A DNA stretch of 64,000 nucleotides from Verrucomicrobiia bacterium (GCA_026414565.1 JAOAIT010000055.1:124001-188000); one strand, 5' to 3'; counted from the stretch's first letter, positions 53,048 to 62,033 are shown. A program made the numbers and translations. The notes: a model not told the origin generated them from the sequence alone.

Positions 53048-53785
53048 TCAAGGCCGCCGGGCCACCCAGGCGATGGCCTGGGCCAGCAGTTTCCGGAAGC
53101 TGGGGTTGGTGTAGGCCTGCCCGTCATGGCCAAGCTGAATGGCCGCCACCCGGGCGTTGGCGTAGGTCTTGGCCCACGCCACGATGGGACTGCTGCTCGG
53201 CGTGTCACACAACAAAAGCGGGATCACGTCAGGATGAATATACAGCCCCCCGTAAGTTTCATCGTGAATCTCAAAATCTTTCAACCCTCGCGTGATGGGA
53301 TGGGCGGTGGAGGCGATGCGCACCTGCATCACCACATCATGCTTGAAGGTGGAGCCGGGCCGTTCCACGCCGTCGAGCACCTCCTTTTTCAAGACATATT
53401 TGCCGCCGATGATCTGGCGATACTCCGGCCAGTCCTGGTAATTGGCCAGGCTGTGATGCAGGGCCACCAGCCCCTTGCCCTCCTGCAGGCGCGCCACGAA
53501 ATTGGATTTGGCCGTGGAGGAAATCGGCTGCCACATGTCATACAGCACCATCACGTCCCACTGCCGCGCGGCCTCGGCTTGCCAATAGTCCTGGGCCTGC
53601 GGATGCACCGCCGCCTGAAAGGTGATGTCCGGGTTGTCCTTGAACACCTGCCAGAACTCGTTGGTTTGGTAGTCATGTCCGCCGGTAATGACCAGCACCC
53701 GGATTTTCTCGGCCGCCGTCAGCGAACCGGCCAGCAGAGCGCCGCCCAGCACGGTGGCGATCAACAAACAGCGCAAGGATTTCAT
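53048..53785 (-). CDS. exported ThuA domain protein
   Basis: 245 aa from ATG 53785, chosen because it begins a signal peptide (MKSLRCLLIATVLGGALLAGSLTAA). The rest is a ThuA/type-1 glutamine amidotransferase-like flavodoxin fold: IRVLVITGGHDYQTNEFWQVF, MVLYDMWQPISS, GKGLVALHHSLANYQDWPEY, and RVAAIQLGHDGQAY. ThuA proteins are implicated in trehalose/disaccharide use; many Verrucomicrobiota encode exported versions. Upstream partner of DUF1638 (3 bp apart). Divergent from the sugar transporter. Confidence 0.87.
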   Translation of the reverse strand: MKSLRCLLIATVLGGALLAGSLTAAEKIRVLVITGGHDYQTNEFWQVFKDNPDITFQAAVHPQAQDYWQAEAARQWDVMVLYDMWQPISSTAKSNFVARLQEGKGLVALHHSLANYQDWPEYRQIIGGKYVLKKEVLDGVERPGSTFKHDVVMQVRIASTAHPITRGLKDFEIHDETYGGLYIHPDVIPLLLCDTPSSSPIVAWAKTYANARVAAIQLGHDGQAYTNPSFRKLLAQAIAWVARRP

Positions 53786-53944
53786 GCCCCTACTATGCTG
53801 CCAGACCCGGCGAAAGAAAAGGGAAAGATTGACTTTTCCCTGCCCGTGCCCCCTCCCCACGAATTGCCCTTTGCAGCGGTTTGCGCGCCGGCCCGTGTCT
53901 TTCCTTTCTTGATTCCTGTCTTCCGCCCCGCCTACAGTTTCGCC

Positions 53945-55426
53945 ATGTGGTCATCCAATGCGCCCACCCCCGATTCAACGCGAATGCTCTATGTCTGGCT
54001 GATCTCTGCCGTGGCGGCCCTGGGGGGGCTGCTGTTTGGCTGGGATTGGGTGGTCATCGGCGGGGCCAAACCCTTTTTTGAGCCGCATTTCAATCTCCCG
54101 GCCATGGCGGCGGCCTGGCGGCAGCATCCCTTGGCCCGCGCGGTGGGATTGGACACGCCGGAGGCCTTGAGCGGGTGGGCCAATAGTTGCGCTCTCCTGG
54201 GATGTCTGGCCGGGGCGCTGGTGGCGGGGGTGCTCAGTGACGCGCTCGGCCGAAAAAAATTGTTGATTGCCGCCGCCTTCCTCTTTGCCGTGTCCTCCGT
54301 GCTCACCGGCTGGGCGGGCAGTTTCAATCAATTCGTGGTGTGGCGCATCACGGGCGGCATCGCCATCGGCATGGCCTCCAACCTCTCCCCGCTCTACATC
54401 GCCGAAGTCGCCCCGGCGGCCTGGCGCGGACGGCTGGTGACCCTGAATCAACTGGCCATCGTGGTGGGAATTCTGGCCGCGCAACTGGTCAACCTGGCCA
54501 TCGCACGGCCGGTGCCCGAAGGCGCCACCGCGGCGGACATTGCGGCCTCCTGGAACGGCCAGTACGGCTGGCGCTGGATGTTCACCCTGGTGGCCGCGCC
54601 CTCGCTGATCTTTCTGGCGTGCGCCCTCTGGGTGCCGGAAAGCCCCCGCTGGCTGGTGAAAAATGGCCGGCCCGACGCCGCGCAGCGGGTGCTGGCGCGC
54701 ATCGGCGGCGAAGACTACGCCCGCCGCGAAACCGAGGCCATCAGCGCCACCATCGCGGCCGAGGAGGTCGCTCGGGTGCGGCTGGGGGATTTGCTGGAGC
54801 CGCGATTGTTCAAGGTGCTGGTGCTGGGCTGCGCGCTGGCCGTGCTGCAGCAATGGAGCGGCATCAACGTGTTGTTTAATTATGCGGAGAACATTTTCAA
54901 ACAGGCCGGTCTGGCGGTGAACACCATCCTGTTTTTCATCGTCCTCACCGGCCTGGTCAATCTGGTGTTCACCCTGCTGGCGCTGGGGACGGTGGACCGT
55001 TGGGGCCGCCGTCGTTTGATGCTGCTGGGCTGCGCGGGAATTGGGGCGTCGCATCTGTTGATTGGCGTGGCCTATGCCCAGCACTGGCAGGGGGTGATGG
55101 TGCTCTTGTTCGCGCTGCTGGCCATCGGGTGTTATGCCATGTCGCTGGCGCCGGTCACCTGGGTGCTGATCGCAGAAATCTTCCCCAACCGCATCCGTGG
55201 CGCCGCCATTTCCGTGGCGGTTTCCGCCCTGTGGGTGGCCTGTTTCATCCTCACCTTCACCTTCCCCATCCTCGAGCGGCGCATCGGGACGGGCAACACC
55301 TTCTGGCTGTATGCGGCGATTTGCGCGGCGGGTTTTGTTTTGGTTTATTTCAAGGTGCCCGAGACGCGCGGCAAATCGCTGGAAAACATCGAGCGCGAGC
55401 TGGGCGGCGGGCAGATCCATGGTTGA
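53945..55426 (+). CDS. MFS sugar porter
   Basis: 493 aa from ATG 53945; the frame is open far upstream but only this part is family-like. Twelve membrane helices with sugar-porter signatures: GGLLFGWDWVVIGGA in TM1, DALGRKKLLIAAAFLF, PESPRWLVKNGR, QQWSGINVLFNYAENIF, DRWGRRRLMLLG, and PETRGKSLENIE at the C-terminus. A proton-coupled hexose/pentose symporter of the XylE/GLUT type is likely. Neighbours (ThuA on the opposite strand) fit carbohydrate uptake. Confidence 0.9.
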   Translation: MWSSNAPTPDSTRMLYVWLISAVAALGGLLFGWDWVVIGGAKPFFEPHFNLPAMAAAWRQHPLARAVGLDTPEALSGWANSCALLGCLAGALVAGVLSDALGRKKLLIAAAFLFAVSSVLTGWAGSFNQFVVWRITGGIAIGMASNLSPLYIAEVAPAAWRGRLVTLNQLAIVVGILAAQLVNLAIARPVPEGATAADIAASWNGQYGWRWMFTLVAAPSLIFLACALWVPESPRWLVKNGRPDAAQRVLARIGGEDYARRETEAISATIAAEEVARVRLGDLLEPRLFKVLVLGCALAVLQQWSGINVLFNYAENIFKQAGLAVNTILFFIVLTGLVNLVFTLLALGTVDRWGRRRLMLLGCAGIGASHLLIGVAYAQHWQGVMVLLFALLAIGCYAMSLAPVTWVLIAEIFPNRIRGAAISVAVSALWVACFILTFTFPILERRIGTGNTFWLYAAICAAGFVLVYFKVPETRGKSLENIERELGGGQIHG

Positions 55427-55439
55427 GCGAAAGCCGGTT

Positions 55440-55958
55440 ATGCGTGCGAAAAAATGGCTCTGGATGGGCGCGATTGTGGCCCTCCTGCTGCTCATGGCCA
55501 CCGTCTGGTGGCTCCACCGTTTCCAGCGCTACACGCCCGTGGAGGTGGCCCGGGACCTCCGCGCCGCCATGCAGGTCAAGGGCCATCCCCGGCCGGTGGA
55601 GCGTTTCCTGGAGCTGCGCTACGGGCCGCTGGACCTGCCCACCAACCGGCATCAGGCGTTTCTGGATTTTTTCAACCCCGGCCATGTCGAAGGGCTGCAC
55701 CTCCTGACCAGCCGGCTGCCGGCCGAGCGGCGGAAGACCAACATCCAGGCCATGGCCCAGTGGCTGGCGCAGTATCGCCAGCAACTCCTGCCCGAGGAGA
55801 AACAAATGCTCGCGGCGTATTTCCGCACCCCCGAGGGCCGCCGCGCCATCGAATCCGCCACCGCCAAATATCTTTCGCAGGACGTGTATTACCGGGCGGA
55901 AACGGCGCCTGTGATTCGGGAGCTGATGAACACCCTCAACGATTTGCAATCGCCATGA
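55440..55958 (+). CDS. single-pass membrane protein, unknown function
   Basis: 172 aa from ATG 55440 (ATG 55419, overlapping the transporter stop, is an alternative). One N-terminal hydrophobic segment ([25 protein letters not shown]) then a helical, charged domain ([76 protein letters not shown]). No family recognised. The stop overlaps the following pseudopilin gene (ATGA), suggesting a functional link. Confidence 0.75.
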   Translation: MRAKKWLWMGAIVALLLLMATVWWLHRFQRYTPVEVARDLRAAMQVKGHPRPVERFLELRYGPLDLPTNRHQAFLDFFNPGHVEGLHLLTSRLPAERRKTNIQAMAQWLAQYRQQLLPEEKQMLAAYFRTPEGRRAIESATAKYLSQDVYYRAETAPVIRELMNTLNDLQSP

Positions 55959-56518
55959 TCCCTTCCCCAAAATGCGCCTGCCGCGGACGCGCGGCTTTTA
56001 CGCTGATTGAGCTGCTCGTGGTAATCGCCATCATTGCCATCCTCGCCGCGCTGCTGCTGCCTTCCCTGGGCCGCGCCAAACGCTCCGCCCGGGCCACCGC
56101 CTGCCTCAGCCAGCTCCGGCAAATGGGCGTGGCCCTGGAGTTGTACGTGCAGGAGCACGAGGACCGCCTGCCTTCCTGTCCCTTGTTGCCCAGCACGGAC
56201 ACCAACTTGACGCCGATCACCACCGTCCTGCAGCCCTACCTTAAAAAGCCGGAAATCTGGCGCTGCCCGGAAGACGAGGAAATTTTCCCGCGTGAACAAA
56301 CCAGTTACGAGTGGAATGCCTTTCTGAATGGCGCCTCCTACACCCGCCCCGAAACCTGGTCTCCCGTCACCCACAGCATCGTGCAAACGATATTTGGCGG
56401 GCGGGTCAACACCCCCTTGATTGGCGACGCCGGCACCTTTCATGCCGAGGGCAGCAGTGGACTGGGCAAAAATGCCTTGTTCTTTGACGGGCGGGTGGAG
56501 CGTGCCCGGCGCCGTTGA
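55955..56518 (+). CDS. type II pseudopilin-like protein (prepilin N-terminal cleavage domain)
   Basis: 187 aa from ATG 55955. Prepilin motif [33 protein letters not shown] near residues 10-40, with Ala at -1. The C-terminal part ends [21 protein letters not shown], the H/F-x-D-G-x-V style ending typical of the large pseudopilin families expanded in Verrucomicrobiota and Planctomycetota. Likely a periplasmic or surface pseudopilus-related protein. Co-translated with the preceding membrane protein. Confidence 0.85.
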   Translation: MIPSPKCACRGRAAFTLIELLVVIAIIAILAALLLPSLGRAKRSARATACLSQLRQMGVALELYVQEHEDRLPSCPLLPSTDTNLTPITTVLQPYLKKPEIWRCPEDEEIFPREQTSYEWNAFLNGASYTRPETWSPVTHSIVQTIFGGRVNTPLIGDAGTFHAEGSSGLGKNALFFDGRVERARRR

Positions 56519-56525
56519 GGCAGGG

Positions 56526-57686
56526 CTACTTGCCCACGCCCATGACAATCACCACCAGGTCAATGATGAACAGCAGCACAATGGTGGCCTCCAGCACCAG
56601 CATCCAGCGATTGGTGCGATCGGTGTTGAGAAAGTGGTAGAGGTCATCCAGCGTTTTCAATTTGCCATCCAGCACCCGGTGCCAGTCGGCCAGATGGAAC
56701 CGCTGGGAAACCGCCTGATAAATCCGCGCCAGGTGCCAGTCGCCGAAAAACTTGGTGATGTTGCTCAGCTCGTCATTGAAGCGGGCCAGGTCAATTTTCA
56801 GTTCGCGCAACTCGCGCATGATTTGACTGCGGCGGCGGGTGCCCTGGCCGCTTAAATCACGGTAGCTGCGCTCGATCGCGTCGTCCAGCAACCGGTCATA
56901 CGCCTCCAGCTCGGCCAGTTGCAGATTGGCCAGCTCCAGAATGTAAAGCGTCTCCTCAAACTCCCCCGGATTGTCCACCACCAGCGCGGCGTCCCAGTCC
57001 ACCACCGTCAGATCATCCTCGTAATAGCTCAGGTACAAGTTGGTGGATTCCTCCGCCTCCTGGGTGGAAAGCGACTCCAACTCCGGCTCCTGGGTGAGCA
57101 ACGCCGCCACTTCCCGGCGATGTTGCGCCAGCCAGTTTTCCGCGCGGATTTTGCCGCCGTCGGCAGCCTTCAGGGGCGCTTCCAGACAAAAAACGGTGTA
57201 GGCCTCCTCCTCCTCCAGCCGCTCCACCGGCCGCACGAAGTGGGATTTCAGCTCCTCCCGGATCTGCTCCGCCAGTTGGCGCACCTCGGTGTACAAATCG
57301 CCATTGGTGAAGGTTAAATCATGGTATTGGACGAGTTCTTTCAATTCGTTGACTTGAAACGGCACACGCACCGACAGACTCATGGCGCCCACGGGAAACA
57401 GTTTGACCGTGACTTCCAGCCGCACCGGCCCGTGGGGGCCAATCCGCTCCCACGGCGTCAGCCGCACCAGCAACGGCCGATGCAGCATTAGGTAACGGGG
57501 ACTCCGCTTGCTGGTGTCCACGCAATAATCAGCCACCGGCTGCCCCCGCAATTCCCGCAGGGCCAGCGGATTGATGTCATACGCCAGGTCAAAGGCATAC
57601 AAGTACACCACCGAGCCCCGATAACGGGCCGCCGTCGTTGCTGTCCTGGACTGCCCTTCCTCCGCGGTCTGCCACGCTGTGATCAT
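56526..57686 (-). CDS. C-terminally anchored membrane protein, Rmd1/DUF155-like
   Basis: 386 aa. An alpha/beta N-terminal half (VYLYAFDLAYDINPLALRELRG, a TVKLFPVGAMSLSVRVPF strand), a long helical region with coiled-coil character (about 255-335), and a C-terminal membrane helix (WMLVLEATIVLLFIIDLVVIVMG). The last 70 residues (HLARIYQAVSQRFHLADWHRVLDGKLKTLDDLYHFLN then LE and the helix) resemble the Rmd1/DUF155 family. Several acidic Glu clusters (RLEEEEAY, STQEAEEST). Function unknown. Assignment is tentative. Confidence 0.65.
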   Translation of the reverse strand: MITAWQTAEEGQSRTATTAARYRGSVVYLYAFDLAYDINPLALRELRGQPVADYCVDTSKRSPRYLMLHRPLLVRLTPWERIGPHGPVRLEVTVKLFPVGAMSLSVRVPFQVNELKELVQYHDLTFTNGDLYTEVRQLAEQIREELKSHFVRPVERLEEEEAYTVFCLEAPLKAADGGKIRAENWLAQHRREVAALLTQEPELESLSTQEAEESTNLYLSYYEDDLTVVDWDAALVVDNPGEFEETLYILELANLQLAELEAYDRLLDDAIERSYRDLSGQGTRRRSQIMRELRELKIDLARFNDELSNITKFFGDWHLARIYQAVSQRFHLADWHRVLDGKLKTLDDLYHFLNTDRTNRWMLVLEATIVLLFIIDLVVIVMGVGK

Positions 57687-57808
57687 ATCCCACCTTAAGA
57701 TACGTCTTCCCCCGCCCCGGGCACAAGCGGCTTTTGGGGCGGAGGGAAAATCTCCCTTTGCGGTTGCTTTGGCCGGACGGGTGGCTTAACTTGGCCGCCG
57801 ACAAACCG

Positions 57809-58213
57809 ATGCGCATTATGTTGCAACGTAGATTCTTCCTCTGGGCGGCCGCGCTCCTGCTGGCCGTGGGTGTTCAAGTGCAGGCCGCCGACCAGCCCAA
57901 GAAGGGCGTGCTCCGGCACGTCGTCATTTTCAAATACAAGGAAACCGCCTCGGCCCAGGACATTGCACGGGTGGAGGAAGCCTTCCGGGCCTTGAAGAAA
58001 TCCATACCCGGCATCGTTTCCTTCGAGAGCGGCGTTAATGTCAGCCCGGAAAATCTAAACAAAGGTTTCACGCACTGCTACATTCTGACCTTCCGCACCG
58101 AGAAGGACCGCGACGCCTACCTGGTGCACCCGGAGCACCAGAAGTTTGTCGAGATCGTCAAGCCCGTCCTGGCGGAGCCGCTGGTCATTGATTTCTGGGT
58201 GCGGGAGAAGTGA
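57809..58213 (+). CDS. exported Dabb (stress-responsive A/B barrel) domain protein
   Basis: 134 aa from ATG 57809. Signal peptide (MRIMLQRRFFLWAAALLLAVGVQVQAA) followed by one Dabb dimeric alpha+beta barrel: LRHVVIFKYKETASAQDIARVEEAF, FESGVNVSPENLNKGFTHCYILTF, and DRDAYLVHPEHQKFVEIVKPVL. Ligand unknown. Three bases before murA on the same strand; a functional link to murA is doubtful. Confidence 0.87.
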   Translation: MRIMLQRRFFLWAAALLLAVGVQVQAADQPKKGVLRHVVIFKYKETASAQDIARVEEAFRALKKSIPGIVSFESGVNVSPENLNKGFTHCYILTFRTEKDRDAYLVHPEHQKFVEIVKPVLAEPLVIDFWVREK

Positions 58214-58216
58214 GCC

Positions 58217-59521
58217 ATGGCCGGTGCCTTGCGCGGCGGAGTTTTCCGCGTGACGGGCGGCGTGCCGCTGCAGGGCGAGGTCACGCCGCAGGGCAATAAA
58301 AACGAGGCGCTGCCCGCTTTGGCTGCCTGCTGCCTCACGGCCGAGCCGGTGCGGCTGGAAAACCTGCCGGCCATCGAGGATGTGGACGTGATGATGCGCA
58401 TCCTCGCCGCCGTGGGGGTTTCCGTGCAGGAGGAGCCGGAGCGTCAGACCGTGCTGGTCCGCGCCGCGGCCGAGCCCAACCCCCAGTTGCCCGTGGAATT
58501 ATGCGCCCGCCTCCGCGGCTCGGTCACCCTGGCCGGTCCGTTGCTGGCCCGTTGCGGCCGCGTCTTTCTGCCCCTGCCGGGCGGCGACAAAATCGGGCGG
58601 CGCCGGCTGGATACGCATCTGCAGGTTTTTCAGGAATTGGGCGCGGAAATCACCGCCACCGGCCAGGGCTATGAAATCGCCGCCCGCCGCCTGCGGGGCG
58701 CCGACATCTGGATGGATGAGGCCAGCGTGACGGCCACCGAAAACGCCGTTTGCGCCGCGGCCACGGCCGAGGGGGAAACCATCCTGCGCAACGCCGCCAG
58801 CGAGCCGCATGTCCAAAACCTCTGCCACCTGCTCAACCGCATGGGGGCGCGCATCGAGGGCATCGGCTCCAATGTGCTCCGCATTGCCGGCGTGCCCGCG
58901 CTCCACGGCGCCACTCATCGCATCGGGCCGGATTATCAGGAAATTGGCAGCTTCATTGCGCTGGCGGCGGTGACCCGCGGACGGCTCATGATTCGCCAGG
59001 CTGGCGTGCCGCATCTGCGCATGATCCGCGCCGCCTTCAACCGCCTGGGCGTCCGCACCGAGGCCGTCGGCGAGGATGATTTGCTCATCCCCTCAGAGCA
59101 GACCCTCCGCATCGTCAATGATTGGGGCGGCGCCGTGCCCAAAATTGATGACGCGCCCTGGCCGGGGTTTCCCGCCGATTTAACCTCCGTGGCGCTGGTG
59201 ACCGCCACCCAGTGCACCGGCACCGTGCTGATTCACGAGAAAATGTACGAGTCCCGCCTCTACTTTACCGACAGCCTCATCAGCATGGGGGCCCGCATCA
59301 TCTTGTGCGACCCGCATCGCGCCGTGGTCATTGGCCCGGACCGCCTGCGCGGGGCGCGGCTCAACAGCCCGGACATTCGCGCCGGCATGGCCATGTTGAT
59401 CGCGGCCTTGTGCGCCGAGGGGGAATCGGTCATTCAAAACATCATCCAGATTGACCGCGGCTTTGCCAACATTGATCACCGGCTGCGGCAGTTGGGGGCG
59501 CGCCTCCAACGGGAAATCTGA
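58217..59521 (+). CDS. murA: UDP-N-acetylglucosamine 1-carboxyvinyltransferase MurA (Asp-type)
   Basis: 434 aa EPT-fold enzyme. Lys28-Asn29 ([10 protein letters not shown]; Asn in place of the more common Ala) and the loop [15 protein letters not shown], where Asp124 replaces the usual catalytic Cys115, as known for Chlamydia and Mycobacterium MurA. Also [10 protein letters not shown] and [23 protein letters not shown]. It catalyses the first committed step of peptidoglycan synthesis. The Cys-to-Asp form remains active but is not alkylated by fosfomycin. Located outside the dcw cluster. Confidence 0.93.
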   Translation: MAGALRGGVFRVTGGVPLQGEVTPQGNKNEALPALAACCLTAEPVRLENLPAIEDVDVMMRILAAVGVSVQEEPERQTVLVRAAAEPNPQLPVELCARLRGSVTLAGPLLARCGRVFLPLPGGDKIGRRRLDTHLQVFQELGAEITATGQGYEIAARRLRGADIWMDEASVTATENAVCAAATAEGETILRNAASEPHVQNLCHLLNRMGARIEGIGSNVLRIAGVPALHGATHRIGPDYQEIGSFIALAAVTRGRLMIRQAGVPHLRMIRAAFNRLGVRTEAVGEDDLLIPSEQTLRIVNDWGGAVPKIDDAPWPGFPADLTSVALVTATQCTGTVLIHEKMYESRLYFTDSLISMGARIILCDPHRAVVIGPDRLRGARLNSPDIRAGMAMLIAALCAEGESVIQNIIQIDRGFANIDHRLRQLGARLQREI

Positions 59522-59650
59522 ACTGCCGCTCCCCTTGCGCGGGTCAAGCTGCCGCGGGGCATCCCCGCCGCCATTCCGGTGCCTGAGCAGACCCATCCAT
59601 CCGTCCGCCGCTTTTCCTCCCTCACCGCCGGAAAAAATCGCCTGGGCGGT

Positions 59651-59699
59651 TTGACAAGGGGGCAAATGCCGTTATATTGAAAGCGGACTAAAACAGTCC
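59651..59699 (+). promoter_or_regulatory. promoter and IscR-type operator of the rrf2-iscU-iscS operon
   Basis: -35 TTGACA (59651-59656), 16-bp spacer, -10 TATATT (59673-59678), one of the best promoter matches in the window. Seven bases later comes GGACT-AAAAC-AGTCC (59685-59699), whose core GACTAAAACAGTC fits the GACTRWWWYAGTC core of type 1 IscR sites. It overlaps the expected +1, so cluster-loaded regulator would repress. The rrf2 ATG is at 59708, implying a short leader. Confidence 0.75.
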
Positions 59700-59707
59700 T
59701 GTTTAAC

Positions 59708-60181
59708 ATGCAAATCACGCGGGCCAGTGAATATGGAGTCATCGGGCTGACCGCCCTGGCACGGCGTCCGGCGGGCGCCGTGGTCATGATTGATGAGGTC
59801 AGCCGCGAGATGGACATCCCGCGCAGTTTCCTGGCCAAGATTTTCCAGTCCTTGGTGCGGGCCGGCCTGGTGCAATCCGTGCGCGGCACCGGCGGAGGCT
59901 TTCGTCTGGCACGGCCGGCGGAAGCGATCACGGTGCTCGACATCATTGAAGGCGTGGAAGGCCCCATTGCCCTGCAGCGGTGCTTGGAGGAGAAGCCGGA
60001 TTGCGTGCACATGACCCACTGCGCCTTGTGCGGCCTGCTGGCCGAGGCGCAGGGGCGGTTGCGCGAGACCCTGGCCCGCACCACCCTGGCGGAGCTGGCC
60101 CGGCGCCAGCCGCCGCGGCTGGCGGTGAACGGCGAGGCGAAAAGGCCCCAGATTTTTTTGAAACCTGAACCAGTGCCCTGA
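59708..60181 (+). CDS. Rrf2-family Fe-S regulator (IscR-like)
   Basis: 157 aa. Rrf2 winged helix (RASEYGVIGLTALARRP, IPRSFLAKIFQSLVRAGLVQSVRGTGGGFRLARP). Cysteines Cys92, Cys99, Cys105 and Cys108 (RCLEEKPDCVHMTHCALC) sit where IscR binds its [2Fe-2S] cluster, with spacing one residue longer than in E. coli IscR. Immediately upstream of iscU and iscS, preceded by an IscR-like operator, so it is very probably the autoregulated Fe-S sensor of this operon. Confidence 0.87.
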   Translation: MQITRASEYGVIGLTALARRPAGAVVMIDEVSREMDIPRSFLAKIFQSLVRAGLVQSVRGTGGGFRLARPAEAITVLDIIEGVEGPIALQRCLEEKPDCVHMTHCALCGLLAEAQGRLRETLARTTLAELARRQPPRLAVNGEAKRPQIFLKPEPVP

Positions 60182-60201
60182 ACTTAAAGCGAAATCCGAC
60201 T

Positions 60202-60654
60202 ATGAGCGAAACCTACACCCTCTACAACCAGACCGTCATGGATCACTTCATGAATCCCCGCAACATGGGGGACTTGCCCGATGCGGATGGGGTGGGCGAA
60301 GTGGGCGCCGCGGCCTGCGGCGACATCATGAAGATCAGCCTGAAAATCCAGGACGGCAAGATCACCGATGCGCGCTTCAAAACCTTCGGCTGCGGCTCCG
60401 CCATTGCCAGCTCCAGCATGGCCACCGAGCTGATCAAGGGCCGCACGGTCGAGGAAGCCTTGAACTTCTCCAACCAGGAAGTGGTGGACGCCTTGGGCGG
60501 CCTGCCGCCGGTGAAAATCCACTGTTCGGTGCTGGCCGAGGAGGCCCTGAAGGCCGCACTGGAGGATTACCTCAAGAAACATCCGGAAGTGGCTGCCAAG
60601 GTGAAGGAAAAAGAAGCCGCCCAGGCCGCCGCGCCGGAGACCGCCAACGCCTGA
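60202..60654 (+). CDS. iscU: Fe-S cluster scaffold IscU/NifU-N
   Basis: 150 aa. Three ligand cysteines Cys39 (AACGD with Asp41), Cys64 (FGCGSA) and Cys108 (PPVKIHCSVLAEE), all in IscU context; N-terminal VMDHFMNPRNMGDL. The Ala/Glu-rich C-terminus (KEKEAAQAAAPETANA) is an extension. Receives sulfur from the IscS-type desulfurase encoded 4 bp downstream. hscA/hscB/fdx are not in the operon. Confidence 0.94.
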   Translation: MSETYTLYNQTVMDHFMNPRNMGDLPDADGVGEVGAAACGDIMKISLKIQDGKITDARFKTFGCGSAIASSSMATELIKGRTVEEALNFSNQEVVDALGGLPPVKIHCSVLAEEALKAALEDYLKKHPEVAAKVKEKEAAQAAAPETANA

Positions 60655-60658
60655 TTTT

Positions 60659-61927
60659 ATGCGCCGCGTTTATTTGGATCATTTGTCGGCGACGCCCCTG
60701 CTGCCGGAGGCCTTCGAGGCCATGAAACCCTATTTCATGGAGGCCTTTGGCAATGCGTCGTCCTTGCATCAGTACGGCTTGCAGGCGCGGGATGCGCTCG
60801 CCCGGGCGCGCTCGCAGATTGCCGCCCTCATCAATGCCGAGTCCGCCGAGGAGATCTTTTTCACCTCCGACGGCACGGAGTCGGCCAACCTGGCGATCAA
60901 AGGGGTGGCCTATGCCAACCAGCGCCGCGGTAACCATCTGGTGGTCAGCGAAATTGAGCATCCCTCGGTGCTCAATTCGGTGGAGTTTCTGGAGAAACAG
61001 GGCTTCACCTGCACCCGCGTCAAGGTGGATGGTGAAGGCTTCGTGAATCCGGAAGACGTCCGCGCGGCCATCACTGACAAGACCATTCTGGTGGCGGTGC
61101 ATCATGCCAATCACGATATTGGGAGCATCGAACCCGTCCGCGAAATCGGCCGGATTTGCGCCGAGAAAGGCGTGCCCTTCTACGTGGACGCCGAGGCCAG
61201 CGCCGGCTGGCTGCCGATTGACGTGCAGCAGATGGGCGCCAGCCTGTTGTCCTTCTCGCCGCACAAGTTCTACGGCCCCAAGGGTGTGGGTGTGCTCTAT
61301 CGCAACAAAAAGGCGCGGTTGGTGAGCATCATTCACGGCGGCGTGCAAGAGGGCGGCCGCCGCGCGGGCACCGAAAACGTGCCGGCAATCGTGGGCGCGG
61401 GGGTGGCGGCCGAAGTGGCCCTGCGCGAGCTGAACCAGCGGTTTGCTCACACGGCGCGCCTGCAGAAAAAATTGTGGGAAGGCTTGAAGGCCAATGTGCC
61501 GTACATCAAGCTCAACGGCCCTGAACCCGGCCCGCGCCGCCTCCCCCATACCATCAACATCAGCACCGAGTTCATCGAAGGCGAAGGGCAGCTTTTGATG
61601 TGCGACCTGAACGGCATCGCGGTGGCCAGCGGCTCCAGTTGCGTGAGCAAGTCCCTCAAAATCAGCCATGTGCTGGCGGCCATCGGCCTGGACCATGCGC
61701 TGGCGCAGGGCAACATCATCATGTCCCTCGGCAAGGACACCACGGACGAAGACATTGACTACGTGATCCAGACCTTCGCCAGGGTGGTGGTCCCCAAACT
61801 TCGCAACATGTCCCCCATGTGGGATGAGTTTCAGCGCGGCATCATTGACTCGGTCATCAGCCCCACCGGCCGCGGACGCTCCTTCACGGAACATGCCGCC
61901 GCCGTATCCGGCAAGCCGGCTCACTAA
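60659..61927 (+). CDS. iscS: cysteine desulfurase IscS/NifS family
   Basis: 422 aa, PLP fold type I. PLP Lys203 (SFSPHKFYGPKG), His101 (SEIEHPSVLNS), Asp177 (YVDAEASAGW; the usual Gln after it is replaced by Glu-Ala) and catalytic Cys328 (SGSSCVSK). The N-terminus MRRVYLDHLSATPL has Leu-Ser where most have Asn-Ala. A C-terminal tail of about 25 residues (SPTGRGRSFTEHAAA) follows the core. Donates sulfur to IscU. Ends 17 bp before a strong terminator. Confidence 0.93.
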   Translation: MRRVYLDHLSATPLLPEAFEAMKPYFMEAFGNASSLHQYGLQARDALARARSQIAALINAESAEEIFFTSDGTESANLAIKGVAYANQRRGNHLVVSEIEHPSVLNSVEFLEKQGFTCTRVKVDGEGFVNPEDVRAAITDKTILVAVHHANHDIGSIEPVREIGRICAEKGVPFYVDAEASAGWLPIDVQQMGASLLSFSPHKFYGPKGVGVLYRNKKARLVSIIHGGVQEGGRRAGTENVPAIVGAGVAAEVALRELNQRFAHTARLQKKLWEGLKANVPYIKLNGPEPGPRRLPHTINISTEFIEGEGQLLMCDLNGIAVASGSSCVSKSLKISHVLAAIGLDHALAQGNIIMSLGKDTTDEDIDYVIQTFARVVVPKLRNMSPMWDEFQRGIIDSVISPTGRGRSFTEHAAAVSGKPAH

Positions 61928-61944
61928 AGCATTTACTTCGGGGC

Positions 61945-61980
61945 GCAGGGCCGGCCGTCGCGCCGGCCCTGCACTTTTTT
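61945..61980 (+). terminator. rho-independent terminator of the isc operon
   Basis: Perfect 11-bp stem GCAGGGCCGGC / GCCGGCCCTGC (61945-61955, 61962-61972), six-base loop, then AC and TTTTTT (61975-61980). Strongest terminator in the window; it closes the rrf2-iscU-iscS transcript. Confidence 0.92.
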
Positions 61981-62033
61981 CGGAAGGCATAAAACCATTC
62001 GTCAACCCTGCCCCGAGGGTGTAGATTACCAGC

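Noticed and set aside
52232-53944. Long in-frame plus-strand extension upstream of the MFS transporter
   Set aside because: It runs antisense through DUF1638 and thuA, which have clear family motifs; an artefact of GC-rich antisense frames.
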